Shown here piece after piece: positions 28,201 through 38,345 of a DNA stretch of 64,000 nt. Made by a program: the position numbers and the translations under genes. Numbering within the stretch: the first letter of the stretch is position 1; each line of letters begins with the position of its first letter. This stretch comes from Paralichthys olivaceus (Eukaryota > Chordata > Actinopteri > Pleuronectiformes > Paralichthyidae): positions 21,300,001 through 21,364,000 of the forward strand of contig NC_091093.1 in assembly GCF_024713975.1 (NCBI RefSeq), given 5' to 3'. The notes beneath the pieces were generated by a model, which did not search any database, was not told the DNA's origin, and saw only the letters and a program-made list of their open reading frames with translations.

Positions 28201-31200
28201 TCCAAAACATCACTTGAACCCTGGATTTAGATCAATGTGTCCATTTCCTCATAACATCACCGTAGTTACGGCTGTAGCTTCCTCCATTGTTCTGTTTTTG
28301 GCTCCAACAAACTTTATTGGCACACAGGGTCGAAACAAAAACATTTTCATAAATAAGTGAAAAGCAGCAACTTATCACGAGCGAGAAGCTGGAGCCAAAT
28401 CATGTTTGGCTTCTTTGCTTGAAAAATGACTTGAATTATTGAGATATTACCAAAATAGCTTCTGATTGATTCTCTGTTGAATTTATGAACTTGCCAAAAC
28501 AAATTTGAAGGTTGTTTGAAACTTGAGATATCAAGTAGCCTGCAACATATTCTCACTCTATTGAGTTGTACCAGGATTCATCTGTGGGTGAAATATCATT
28601 TATCATTTATTTTTTCTCTGTCTTAATGTCCTTCTGCTGCTGTAATTTCCCAGTGTGGGATGAATAAAGTCTATCTTATCTTATCTTATCTTATTTATTC
28701 TACTGGACATTACAAACTATTTGGGGTGATTTTTGCTGTTAAGCCATTTTTTAATTAAACCGGAGTGGTGGCAGCAGTGGTCAGTGGGTGAGAGAGTGGG
28801 TGGTCATGGGAGTTGAAGTGACTCAGTAGCCTGAAAGGATCCATGGCATTTGCACAGCATCAATAATTCAGCGTTTGGTCACTTAGGAGGCCCCTAGAGG
28901 CTCTAAAAACAGCAACTGGCAACGTGATGCCACTTTGCTCAGTCCAGGCTATTGACAGAGTTTGATTAATTGTAATATGATAACAGTTGGAACTGCATTT
29001 GCAACAATGTCCCCCACTTACCCCAAGTTGTTTGCCAAAAGTGGCTTTAATGTAGATGAGTAAAAGCTCTTAAGGTTGTTGTGTCTCTGTGTTGCACACA
29101 CCTGAGAGATGGGGATGGGGTAGGGGCCCGGCAGGTTCTCCTGGAGTCGCACAGGGTCAGGTGATGCCCAGGTGTTTCCTGTCACCTCCACGGTAACGAT
29201 GCCGGTGGTGAAGAAAGCGTTGGCCTTCCCGGCCATGTCCTTCACCATCACTGAGAGCTTGTAACGGCCGCACATCTCTGGGTCCAGAGTGGAGGCTCCT
29301 GGAGGTCACAGTTGGATGAATACAATACAGGAACTCTTTATTTCAAAATAATTTTAATTTCAGAATTTAGCTCTTTTACAAATACATTTGTATTTGACGC
29401 AAGGGAAAATAACACATTTCAAGAAACACTCATAATATATACAAACACAAATAACTACACATAATTGAAAACATGAAACCCGTCACTCGCTACCTTTCTG
29501 AGCCACCTGTGTGCTATTTTTATCACTTCATTTCCACTGATTGCTTAGATGGAGACATATAATATAAACACCCACTGCAAGGGCAATTTTAACCGTTAGT
29601 TACAGCTCACCTAAAAAAGAAAATCAGGTAGGTAATTTGCAATTTTTGCTGCTGCTGAGACACTTTGTGGAAACCAGCAGAGATGTCGTCCGGAAGCGAG
29701 GGACCAGTGAGCATGAAAGTCGTCCGGCTCCCGCCAGGCCGTGACAGAGGGTGAAACCAGAGGTTCAGGAATAGCAGCAGTACACACAGTACTTTACTGC
29801 ATCTTCAGTATATCTGTGTGTATGTGTGTGTTCTGTATGTTTATGTGATTAAATTAACTATTATTGGCCAATACAGTCTTGACATCATGTTGTGTCTCAT
29901 CACAAGATTCTATTTGTATCATATTTCGTATGTAAAACATAGTAAGAATGTAATTTCGTTTAGTTTCCCTTCAGGACTTTATTCACGTCTGTTTTAAATG
30001 CAACATCCATTCTGTGCAGTAACAAAGCCACTCTTCTATTTGTATTAGTCCTATTTGTTGGTTTGTGTCTTTTGTCAGATTTAAACCATTCAGATTTTTT
30101 TTTTATAAATGTTCACTGTTTTTCAGAAGCACCTCTACTTGTTTCTTTTGTACATGCAGGAATGGCTCTATTCTCTACACACATTAAATTAGTTACTTAA
30201 AGAAATGTGACCAGTGTAAATACTGAGCTACATTACTGACATTGCTGCACAACAACATCTTGTTAATCATTGGTCGATATTAATAAATTCAAATTGCTAA
30301 TTGGCTGCTTTTTTTATTTTTTGGCGAGGTTAGTAATTGGCCAACTACGAGACTGAAAGTTGGAGGGAGCTCCCTTCTGTCACTATTTGGGACTGACCTT
30401 CGTCAGTGAGGGAGACCTCTCCAGTGATGGAGCCGATGGAGAACATTTGGCTGGAGGGAATCCTGGGCGTCTGCTCCATGAGGCTGAACCGCAGGTCGGC
30501 ATGAGCAGTGTCGAGGTCGTCTCGATCCAGCGCCTCCACCTGCATGAATGGGATCCCTGAGGGACAGCAGTGGTGCAAAGTCAGAAATGTCCTATCTGAG
30601 CCAATGTAGTTGCTGAGCCCTGTAGCAGTTTGCAGAAAAGTCTTAGAGTGATTGGAATGGAGCTGTTCTGTGTTGCCACATCATTGATTCTATTAATATT
30701 GAGTTTAACATTCAATTTTAAGAGACTGACACAGATTGAGTCAGACTGACACATCAGAACTCAAGGTTCTCGTACCTTTGAGTAGGCCGAGCTGGACGCT
30801 GCCTCTCATGCTCTCCTCGAGGAAAGTGGGCACGTTGTCGTTCTTGTCGATGACACACACTTCGACAGTGAAGCTCTGTCTGTGCACTGAGGCCCTGAAG
30901 GACAACTGCTCACACAAACACAGAGCATCTTTAAATAGCACCCTCTGGAACATGTGAACAGCCTTCACACATGAACCTCACAACAATCAAAAGAGTAATT
31001 CATTCCTCAGACTGCCTTTTGTGAAAAACACAGCAGGAGATCGTCATATGTGTTCACAACAAGAAACATTTGCATGGGGAAGAGTTTACATCTGTTGCCT
31101 GTGAGAAAGTTAATGAACACACCCATTCCCTTTATGTGGACATTCTCCTGCTGTGTTCTCAAATGGCCTCACTCGGATATTTTGGGGAAATAAACTATGG

Positions 31201-33777
31201 AGTGTCAGTAGTACAAGCTCTGGAAAATATCCTCAGCGACTGACTCAGATATTTACAAAATGTTCAGACTTCAGAGCTTGTCTGAAAACAGCTCTACTCA
31301 CGAACCATAGAAAATGACCACCACTAGTGACACCATGTGATGTGCTACCTGCAGAGAGTAAGACGGCTGTTTCTCTCTGTCCAGTGGTTTCAGAGCATAA
31401 AGAAACTGAGCGTCAACACCGAATATCCCCTCATCGTCCCCGGTTACCACCAGGTCGCTGTAATTACCGGGCAGGCTGTGGAGCTGTAATGAAGAGAGGA
31501 ACATTCATTAAACAGTTTGTGCCCCAGTTAAAACTGAGTCACTTGTATCATAATGTGCACTAATCACCATTAACACGGCCACTTTCATGCATATGCTGTC
31601 CTGCTGCTTTAAAAAGTCATTAGTACATTAAATGTGTATTAATCACCTGCTGAGAATAGTGCCCAACTTATTGTTGTACAGCTAAACCTACAATCCCCAG
31701 CTGTTTAGGGAAATGCTAAGCTGTTTAAACTGAGTAACTGTGACCCACTTGTAATAGTTCATGTCTTCAGGATGAATTAACAGGGTTGAGAGGGAATCAG
31801 GATTAAAAGATGAGCCAACACATTGTTGGTTTTAGTCTTTTCAATGGTTTTATGGACAATAAGAGAAATATAAAACAATTTCAAATGTGTCCTTTAAATG
31901 TCTTTTAGCGATTTAATTGTCCAATAGCTTTGTAATACTTTGCAGCAATGCTCGGACTACATAAACAGGAATAAGGTTTAGATGTTCTGATTTCTCTAAA
32001 TGAGGTGTAGACTTTCTCTTGAATAACAAATATCTCAACAAAGGCAAACAGTCCCCTTGTGAAAAATATAGTCGTACCGTCGTACCTCACCTTTCCACAT
32101 AATTCAATGGAAAAGCGTTTGAGTAGTTCTTGTGTAATCCTGCTAACTAACAAACAAACACACAGACGGAAACATTCTCCTTAGCGGAGGTAAATATAAA
32201 TATCACAGGACCCAAACATTTACATTTATACACAATTCTGTGTAAGGATGAGTCATTCACAGCAGCCTGCAAGTAAATCTCTCACTGTGCTTCTGCACTT
32301 TGGAAGGTTTAATAATGTAATAATTTAAAGTTCAAATAGAGGAAATGACGAGTGAAGCGCTGACAAGTGAACACACACCAGCATGAGCAGCTTTTACCTG
32401 GAACCAATCTGCAGCAATTATTGCGTCCTTTCCATTTATAACTCAGGAGGTGGATCATTATCCCACTCCTCCATTCTGGCCATTAACATGCTGTTTGAAG
32501 TGCGTTAATGACATCAGTCAAACACAAAGACTGAAAATATGACTGGGTTTTATAGAAAATGGGATGACTTCTAAACTCAACTAATTAAAGTGCAGATATT
32601 CTTGCTGTTGCAAAATCCATTTAGGCTGCCTGAGTGACACGAGCAAACAAAAACGCCCCGTCTGCCGTGTGCCTGCATGCAGACGCTGAGTCTGACGCCT
32701 GAGAAACATTGTGAACACCCCAATTATACTCTGGAAATGACGGCAGCATGTTCGTACATCTCCAACCTTGAGGGCTGGGCATAAAAAAAAAATTCAAATC
32801 TGGTTCACTATTCACCTACATTTTCTATACAGAGACATGATGCTCTTGGCTCAAAAGGCTGTAAAGAGGTTTTCATTTGCCTGATTTAATCTAAACATCT
32901 CATCATGTGGAGTTTTACACTGTAATGTAACCTGCATCTTAATTTAGTATTGAACTAATAGAACATCTACAGGGACACTCACAGATACCTCAGCTAAGGC
33001 TCAATAGTCCTCTTACACATCTATATTGAAATTCCCACATTTTTAATTTAGATTTGCACCAAATTGCACACACCCATCAATATCAGACCCTTAAACATGT
33101 CTGATTTTTTCTCATTAACGTCTATCCAATTGTTCTCTTGAGAAAATAAGGAAATTAATAGAAATGTGGAAAAACACCTTATCTCCCAAAGAAAGAGTAA
33201 GAAATAATTCCTGGCACTGCCCCTTCATCTGGATCTGCACCAAAATGTAATTGCTTATTCTCTGACCCTCATCCTTCCACCAAGTTTTGTAACAATCCCT
33301 CCACTAGTTTTGTGGTAATCCTGCTAAATAACAGACAGACAAATACACAAACTCCTTGATAAATCTCAACATTATCTGCTTTTAGTGATTAGGCATTAGC
33401 TATAGGTTCTAATCTCCCCTGGTTTTAGATGGAAAAGATTTAAATCGAACTCATAAGGATTGTATATTTGATATTTTAACAAAAACATTTGTATGGTCAA
33501 TTCAAGTAATTTGAAATATCTTACCTTGGCTAGATACCATGGGAAAATACCATCGTAGTTTTCAGGGACACCGATTTTAACGTTTGCCCCAGAACAGGGT
33601 GCTAAAGTGTAAAGTATCACCAGCTGTGAAACGAGATAACAAGTTGCTCAGTGATGTTGTTCATGCAGTAACATGCTCTTGTAAATGAAAGAATGACAGA
33701 TTAAAGTCTGTTTTTGAATGGCAACATCTTACTATGAGAGCTAGGATCAGCACTGGTGTGGCTCCTGTGTTCGCCAT
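8401..33777 (-). CDS. cdh17: Cadherin-17 (LI-cadherin), complete, 17 coding exons
   Basis: Seven-repeat, calcium-dependent adhesion protein of epithelial membranes (intestine, kidney duct in fish). Coding exons, in order: 33733-33777, 33525-33623, 31349-31483, 30776-30905, 30398-30556, 29102-29298, 25044-25169, 23068-23218, 21566-21778, 20631-20707, 17375-17566, 13676-13917, 13437-13567, 12890-13129, 9746-9862, 9034-9150, 8401-8501. All junctions are GT-AG, phases agree, and the sum is 2472 nt, 823 residues (human about 832). Residues 1-26 are a signal peptide. Cadherin calcium motifs are DKNDN (exon 4), DANDN (exon 8), DENNN (exon 10), DVNEG (exon 12), DVNDN (exon 14), with LDRE in exons 3, 7 and 13. 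A CPCNVRGNC segment precedes the membrane span at about 779-799. The tail is about 24 residues with no catenin-binding region, as expected for CDH17 and CDH16. CDH16 is the alternative; the CPC-GIPT-like juxtamembrane region and adjacency to gem favour CDH17. Confidence 0.95.
11129..11193 (+). repeat. (CA)n microsatellite, interrupted
   Basis: Fourteen perfect CA units followed by CCCGCACACCCACA-type degenerate units. Intronic in cdh17. Confidence 0.9.
12260..12461 (+). promoter_or_regulatory. Cluster of five CRE/AP-1-like octamers
   Basis: TGACATCA at 12260, 12309, 12419 and 12430, and the perfect CRE palindrome TGACGTCA at 12454. All are in the same orientation, in intron 14 of cdh17. Several share AATGACATCAT context, so they may be relics of a degenerate repeat rather than a selected enhancer. 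Confidence 0.4.
12649..12662 (+). repeat. Poly-C run (14 C)
   Basis: Uninterrupted C run 230 bp downstream (minus strand) of the exon 14 donor of cdh17. Confidence 0.9.
13262..13405 (+). repeat. Family A repeat copy in cdh17 intron 13
   Basis: Begins CTCCACCAAGGAGGTTGTAT and continues with TTACGCAAAAACGACTGGATGGATT, a version of the module also seen at 15725 and, reversed, at 59090. It fills most of the 307-bp intron between exons 13 and 14. Confidence 0.7.
15725..15850 (+). repeat. Family A repeat copy
   Basis: CCTCCACCAAGGAAGTGATG, then (TTTG)n TTAGCAGGATTGC, the same order of modules as in the copies at 13262 and 22500. Confidence 0.65.
16899..16936 (+). repeat. (CA)19 microsatellite
   Basis: Nineteen CA units, intronic in cdh17. 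Confidence 0.95.
18370..18396 (+). repeat. (TG)n microsatellite
   Basis: About thirteen TG units in a cdh17 intron. Confidence 0.9.
20010..20118 (+). repeat. Retroposon 3' tail (ACTATACAAATAAAATC type)
   Basis: CCTTGTTAAAGCCCTACGAGACAAACTGTGACTTGTGAATATGAACTATACAAATAAAAT-type end followed by imperfect AATTTGATTT repeats. I recognise this end as a widespread fish retroposon tail. The 5' limit is unclear. Confidence 0.65.
22500..22815 (+). repeat. Family A repeat, longest copy in the window
   Basis: Reads GGGAGGTAACGTA, then (TTTG)n TTTTTTAGCAGG, GATTTGGATCGAGATCAC, TATCAGGCATATTTAGAGG ACTGATATTTATGAGTGTGT and GGATCTAGTGAGTTTAA. The ACTGATATT...GTGTGT part matches the reverse complement of 33065-33110. 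Intronic in cdh17. Confidence 0.75.
23378..23420 (+). repeat. (TGGA)n tetranucleotide repeat
   Basis: TGGATGGA units, degenerating to GGACGGACAGATGGATG. Confidence 0.9.
23690..24190 (+). repeat. Teleost 'TACTCCACTACAT' repeat
   Basis: GAGTACATTTACTTTG, CTTTTACTCCACTACATATAT and a later TTACTTTTACTCAAGTAGAGAAG block are hallmarks of a common fish interspersed repeat; 3925-4012 carries the same motif family in the opposite orientation. Confidence 0.65.
24856..24891. repeat. AT-rich near-palindrome
   Basis: Alternating AT broken by CTATATATATAG, self-complementary. Typical of an unstable AT microsatellite. Confidence 0.8.
25171..25231 (+). repeat. (CA)29 microsatellite at the cdh17 exon 7 acceptor
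   Basis: About 29 CA units. On the gene (minus) strand this is (TG)29 running directly into TAG, the acceptor of coding exon 7 (exon begins 25169). It therefore occupies the place of the polypyrimidine tract. Confidence 0.95.
25232..29101. other. cdh17 intron 6
   Basis: The largest cdh17 intron, about 3.9 kb. No exon supported. A retroposon tail lies at 28560-28695. Confidence 0.65.
28560..28697 (+). repeat. Retroposon tail with (TTATC)n end
   Basis: CTTCTGCTGCTGTAATTTCC, GTGTGGGATGAATAAAGTC, then four TTATC units. The reverse complement of 39466-39540 carries the same order (CTGCTGCTGTAAT, ATTTCCCCAGTATGGGATAA, ATAAAGTCGATCTTATC), so two copies lie in inverted orientation. Confidence 0.75.
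32075..32200 (-). repeat. Family A repeat copy (minus)
   Basis: TAATCCTGCTAACTAACAAACAAACA and TCCTTAGCGGAGGTAAAT are the reverse complement of the TTAGCAGGATTA and CTCCGCTAAGGA modules. In the cdh17 intron between coding exons 2 and 3. Confidence 0.7.
33045..33350 (-). repeat. Family A repeat copy (minus), nearly full
   Basis: Reverse-complement modules in order: TTTGCACCAAATTGCACACACCCATCAATATCAG-type end, GATCTGCACCAAAATGTAATT, and TAATCCTGCTAAATAACAGAC. It matches the plus copy at 22500-22815 over several blocks. Confidence 0.7.
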
Positions 33778-34281
33778 GAGTCTCTGTGAATGTGGCATAT
33801 TCACAGCATTTCAAACCACATGGTCTCAAACCAACACACAACACAATTTCTGCTTTGTTACTGATTCACTACCGATGGAATTCTTTCATACGCAAAGATT
33901 TCACAGTTTTTAACATCCACTGCAGTCAGATTTTAATGCATAACCACTTTAAAAAAAAGGTTAACTCAACAATTGCACCCCCGCTGCAGTCAGCAGCACA
34001 GGAGATAATAACAAAGCCGATGGTTAGTAAGTAAAACAGATAATTGTGTCAAACATATTTTAGATACTAACTGTTTCTCCAAGCACAATGACACAAATCA
34101 CAATAACGGTAACAGTAATGCTCTATATTCTTCATTAACTTCATCTGAAAGCACAAAACTACATCAACAAACTTAACATACACTGTAGCTCAACAACAGC
34201 AGAGGATGACACTGATAAAAACAGCAGGAAAATACTTTCAAAAATGTTCCTCTATTTCAGACAAAAGGTTAAGTTTCTTAC

Positions 34282-34305
34282 CGTCTCCAAATGATGTGTG
34301 TGTTC
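34282..34305 (-). other. cdh17: Inferred cdh17 5' untranslated exon
   Basis: On the minus strand GGAGACG is followed by a strong donor GTAAGAAAC (junction at 34282/34281). The ATG exon has an acceptor TTCACAG just upstream of its start (exon begins 33783, ATG at 33777). Together they imply a noncoding first exon and a roughly 0.5 kb intron. The upper limit is a guess from a TTTAAA box at 34328-34333. Human CDH17 also has a noncoding first exon. Confidence 0.45.
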
Positions 34306-34575
34306 CCTGTGAGAGGTGTGAGGGGACTTTAAATTGGATGGAAAACTTGCCTACTTTTACTCCTGTGGTGGTTTAATGGTTAACGCCTTCAGATACACAT
34401 GCTTAACTACCATGTTTCCTTCCTGCAAAACCAACGGCCAGTCAGGTTTCACTCTTTCATTCCACTGATACAATCAAATGAATATTTATAAGGCCGTAAA
34501 TCGCCTGAAACGGCTTTTCCTGTGTTTTATTCGGCAGAACATGTTGCTTCAGGAAATAAAGGCAGAGAAGATTGA
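34306..34575. other. Short gem-cdh17 intergenic gap
   Basis: Only about 270 bp separate the presumed gem cleavage site (below the AATAAA at 34594-34599) from the inferred cdh17 start. It contains the HNF1-like site and TTTAAA box described above. Confidence 0.5.
34372..34384 (-). promoter_or_regulatory. HNF1-like site in the cdh17 promoter
   Basis: The minus strand reads GTTAACCATTAAA, 10 of 12 fixed positions of the HNF1 palindrome GTTAATNATTAAC. It sits about 40 bp upstream of the TATA-like TTTAAA and in the narrow gap between gem and cdh17. HNF1 factors are reported regulators of mammalian CDH17, so the site fits, but it is a short motif. Confidence 0.45.
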
Positions 34576-34593
34576 AGGGTTTTGTTTTCATGT

Positions 34594-34599
34594 TTTATT
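34594..34599 (-). terminator. gem polyadenylation signal AATAAA
   Basis: TTTATT on the plus strand, about 0.7 kb after the gem stop codon. Gives a 3' untranslated region of about 0.7 kb, AT-rich, with a CAA repeat at 34926-34952. Confidence 0.6.
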
Positions 34600-34925
34600 G
34601 AAAAAAAGGAAATCAACGTAAACAAAGAATTTCCAAATGATGTCAAATTTCACAAGACGGATATAACTTATTGCTTTACTCATACATTCACAACCTGAAC
34701 TCGATGTTATGGAACAACACAGAATCACAGAGGTTTTCTCTCGTCTTTGACATCTCTTTAGTAACTTGGCCGAGGCACGAACCTGCATACCACGTTTCAA
34801 GTAAATACAACTCCAGATGACCTAGTACAGTGATCCTCCACCGTGTTTTTTAGAGATAATGAGATGTGTTACATTCAGCGTCATTCATATACGTATATAC
34901 ACCAATTCCCCTCCAATAAAGGAGC

Positions 34926-34952
34926 ACAACAACAACAACAACCCAACAACAA
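34926..34952 (+). repeat. (CAA)n repeat in the gem 3' UTR
   Basis: CAACAACAACAACAACCCAACAACAA; on the transcript strand this is (TTG)n. Confidence 0.85.
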
Positions 34953-35291
34953 GGCAATCTTTTCAAGTCATTAGAAAAAAAACAAGCCTTTGTGGATTTT
35001 TCTGACTGATCATTTTATGACAGCAATATGATATAAGGCAGATAAAAACAAAAGAACATAAAAGTTTGCAAAGCTTCATGCAGGCTATCACCATTATCAT
35101 GATATGACTTGAATAATGTCAGTTATGTTTTATTATTCAAGTCCTCTCTTTGCCTTCGGTTGGTGTCTAAAAAAAATAAAAATATATTTCTGTACATCTC
35201 TATTAGTCCTTTAGGGTTAGTGTTAAAACACACACAGCGTCTGGTCTTCAGAGGCCAAAGAAAAGAAGTGTCCATCTGTCCCACGTGTTCC

Positions 35292-37403
35292 TCAGAGAAC
35301 CGTGAGGTCGTGGCAGGACTTTGACTTCTGCCTGAAAGCCATCTTCTTGTTCTTGCGCGCGACCATGCGGCCCAGAAACCGCTTGGCCTTCTTGCCGATG
35401 CTCTCCCTACGTCTGCAGTTGGCCATGCGCCGTGCGTTCTCCTCCTTGCTGTCTTTCCTCAAGCGGATCTGTCGGACGATGCCCTCGAAAAGGTCCCGCA
35501 CGTTGTGGTGGAGGGATGCGGACGTCTCAATGAACTTGCAGTCGAACACCACTGCACAGGCACTTCCCTCTGCGATACAGAAAACATGGAGAATGGGGAA
35601 TTAAAACTCTGATGGTGTAGGTTTTAGAAAACATTCAAAAACAGATCATTTAGATAATCCTAAAGTGCATAAATAAGCCTTCAGGATAATAATTTGGAAT
35701 CTGTGACACAGTTTGGAGTCGTATACATGTATATGTGGGCCTGTACTGAGCCTGAGCAGTCAAGTGAGAAATGAGGCCTGAACCCATGAAGGATGGTCAA
35801 GCCCCAGTAGTTCTTTCAGATTAGAGCATAAACAGCCTAAAGACAGTTTTTATGCTTTAAATGATAAATATTAGATTATTTAAACTCACTAAAATCCCAT
35901 TCCCCTGACCTAAAAATGTCTATCCACACCACTGGTGCAGAGGCTTTAGGCTCAACAGTGAGTTAATTATACTGACTTACCATCTACAGACACCTCTCTG
36001 GACCGCACCAGGTCGCTCTTGTTGCCCACAAGGATTATGGGAATGTTCTCTGACTGCCTGGCCCGACGCAGCTGAATCCGCAGCTCTGACGCCTTCTCGA
36101 AGCTCGACTTGTCTGTCACTGAATACACGATGATGTAGGCATCTCCCATCCTCATGCACTGCTCCTTCAGCCACTGGCTGTTATCCTTCAGGAAACAAAC
36201 AGATGCTCAGTTGAGCATTATTCACGTCTGATACAACCCTGTGGTCTAATATCTATGGAGTCAATGTTGATGGATAAACATTACATAAATTATGTATAAC
36301 TCACCTGTTCCCAGATGTCGTACAACACAATGGATGCCTCCTCTTCATCCACATCGATAGATCTGTCATAAGTGTTTCCTGAGGGGGAAAAATTAATATT
36401 ATATTACACATCGGCGCAGAAGCTTATCTGAACAGTCGTGTTTATCGCCAATGTGTGTTTTTGCTTTTCTTCAAACTGATTTTAGCCCATTTTTCTTTTG
36501 TAGTCTGCACAGTGAAGCATTGAGCTGATCACAGCCTGTGATCAAACCATCCTTTTATATTTTCCCTTCACACTATGCTACTGGATGTTTCTGACAGCTG
36601 TACGACTGAGGACTGAACTGGTGCCTGGCTGTAGATGGAAATAGTAATAATCAATGCAAGTGTAAAATAAGAAGCCTGTCTTTTTTTCTATTAAATCAGC
36701 TCCACTTCCCTCATAAATAAAAAATGTCTGTATAGAAAATGATATGTGCTTTTAAATGTGTTTGTGTCCTTGATTGGTGTTTATTTAAATGTTGAATTGT
36801 TTGTAAAAGAAGAACGTGGTCTTTAAACTCAAAAAGCAAAGACATAAAGCCGTATATGTGAGTATGACTTATGAGTATAAGGTGATATATTGCTCATTAT
36901 GATGTGTTCTAAATTGACCTTGGACAGACCTAATTATCACACGTGACTAAACAGACAAAGCACATCTTGAGTACATCTGTGTGCGTGGGTTTCAAGGGTA
37001 GATGAGTCATCCCCCAGCATCACCATTTACCTGCTTCATCGCAGTCGTGACCGGGATCCTCGACTCCCCCAAAGACGCGCGCCAGGCTGGACTTGCCGAC
37101 GCCGTGCTCTCCGAGGAGGACCACCTTGTACACCTGGGACTCCGCCTCGCTGCCGGTGGAGATCACGGAGTCGGAGGAGTCCGAGGCGCAGCTGCCCCGG
37201 TGCTGCTCGGTCGGGGAGTAGGACGTGCAGCGCAGGAGGTTGGACAGCTCGTCGGTTTGCCCGGTCTGTGGCATCGTGGCGTGCAGGTCCCGGTCGTCCA
37301 CAGGCATGCTCCTCCGGTGGAGGTTGGGCAGATTCATGGGGAAGGGCATGCTTCCTCTCCTCTTGTCCATGTTCCGCAATTTGTCACCCTTGTTCAAAGT
37401 CAT
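35292..37403 (-). CDS. gem: GTP-binding protein GEM (RGK family), complete
   Basis: RGK small GTP-binding protein; family members inhibit voltage-gated calcium channels through the beta subunit and act on Rho-kinase signalling. Coding exons 37031-37403, 36305-36378, 35981-36185, 35292-35569 join in phase to 309 residues (human 296). P-loop GEHGVGKS at 98-105; NKSD at 204-207; ETSA at 232-235. The canonical DxxG of switch II is replaced by DIWEQ (145-149), the RGK signature. The C-terminus ends KSKSCHDLTVL, the RGK-conserved tail; it carries no CAAX box. Candidate 14-3-3 sites are RRSMP (Ser32) and KSKSC (Ser302), matching human Ser23 and Ser289 by position. The start is the first ATG after an acceptor (TCCACAG, exon begins 37423) and matches the family's MTLN. 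RAD, REM1 and REM2 fit the tail and N-terminus less well. Confidence 0.96.
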
Positions 37404-37565
37404 TGTGCGTATATGGCGTGGATCTGTGGACACATGCGCCGTGCGTAAAATTGGGGATCTTAATCTCATAGTCGACCTGACCACACGTGTTCTACTCTAC
37501 TTAATATAATAAAAACGCCCAAAAACTAACAGTTCAAATGTCTCGTCAGTATTGAAGACACTTAC

Positions 37566-37650
37566 CCGGTGCTGGCAAATAAATCAAAGAAGGCAATCCT
37601 ATAATCCTCGGTTTGATGAGTTATTGTGATCGGTGAGGCGTTTTTTGCTC
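37566..37650 (-). other. gem: gem 5' untranslated exon
   Basis: Minus-strand CCAGCACCGG runs into donor GTAAGTG (junction 37566/37565); the next acceptor is at 37424, giving a 142-bp intron. The upstream limit is set about 28 bp below the TATA box. No upstream ATG is present in it. Confidence 0.6.
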
Positions 37651-37677
37651 GAGTCTGATGAGAGTTGCTGCTCAGTG

Positions 37678-37685
37678 TATTTATA
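37678..37685 (-). promoter_or_regulatory. gem TATA box
   Basis: TATAAATA on the minus strand, upstream of the inferred 5' exon. A strong TATA fits an inducible, immediate-early-type gene. Confidence 0.7.
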
Positions 37686-37697
37686 CAGGACCGGGAG

Positions 37698-37705
37698 TGA
37701 CGTCG
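37698..37705 (-). promoter_or_regulatory. CRE-like site of gem
   Basis: TGACGTCG on the plus strand (seven of eight CRE positions) 12 bp upstream of the TATA box. Mammalian GEM is reported to respond to CREB, so placement is plausible. Confidence 0.5.
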
Positions 37706-38269
37706 GCAGGGATTCGCCCCTGAGAATCACGTCTCCGCTTATTATAGTGGTGCGTAACGGTGCCATCATACAGAGGAGGGAGGGAGGATGACTGAGAGCG
37801 CAGAGGAATCTCCCTTCCGCATCTCCAAATGGAGCTGTCTTGTGAGGGGGCGGCCAGGGATGAAACCTTGAAGAGGGGAAGCCCACTTAAAGCCAGAGAG
37901 ATAGGGTATAAATATTTAATAATAATATAGAGGATAAGACGGTGGAAGGATATCCTCATGATGCAAGTTGAAGTGTATTAGGGCGCAGATGAGTGGAAAT
38001 ATGACCCCCTGTCTTGCTTAAATCAGATTTGAGTCTCGTGGTCACTGTCATGTGCAGATCTTTGCTTCACTTATTCCATTTTAGTGTTGGGGGGAGGGGG
38101 GTTGAGTTTTGAGTTATCTAATTTCATTTTGACATGATTGATTTGGATTTCTGTGACAGCTGAGCCCTGCTCTCTACCTCTTATGATGCTCTTTTTAAAC
38201 CAGTGCAGAATCATTCCATTTATTTGAATGGATGTATTTTATGAATGATAGTTAATTTGAATGCACTGA

Positions 38270-38345
38270 ACTTGAGGAGCACTGTTCATCTCATTGTGTA
38301 CAATAACAATAAAGCTCTCTATTTCTATGCTATTCTCTAAACTGT
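38270..38345 (+). repeat. Retroposon tail (GTACAATAACAATAAAG type)
   Basis: CTCATTGTGTACAATAACAATAAAGCTCTC followed by degenerate CTATT units. This is a common teleost retroposon 3' end. Confidence 0.6.
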
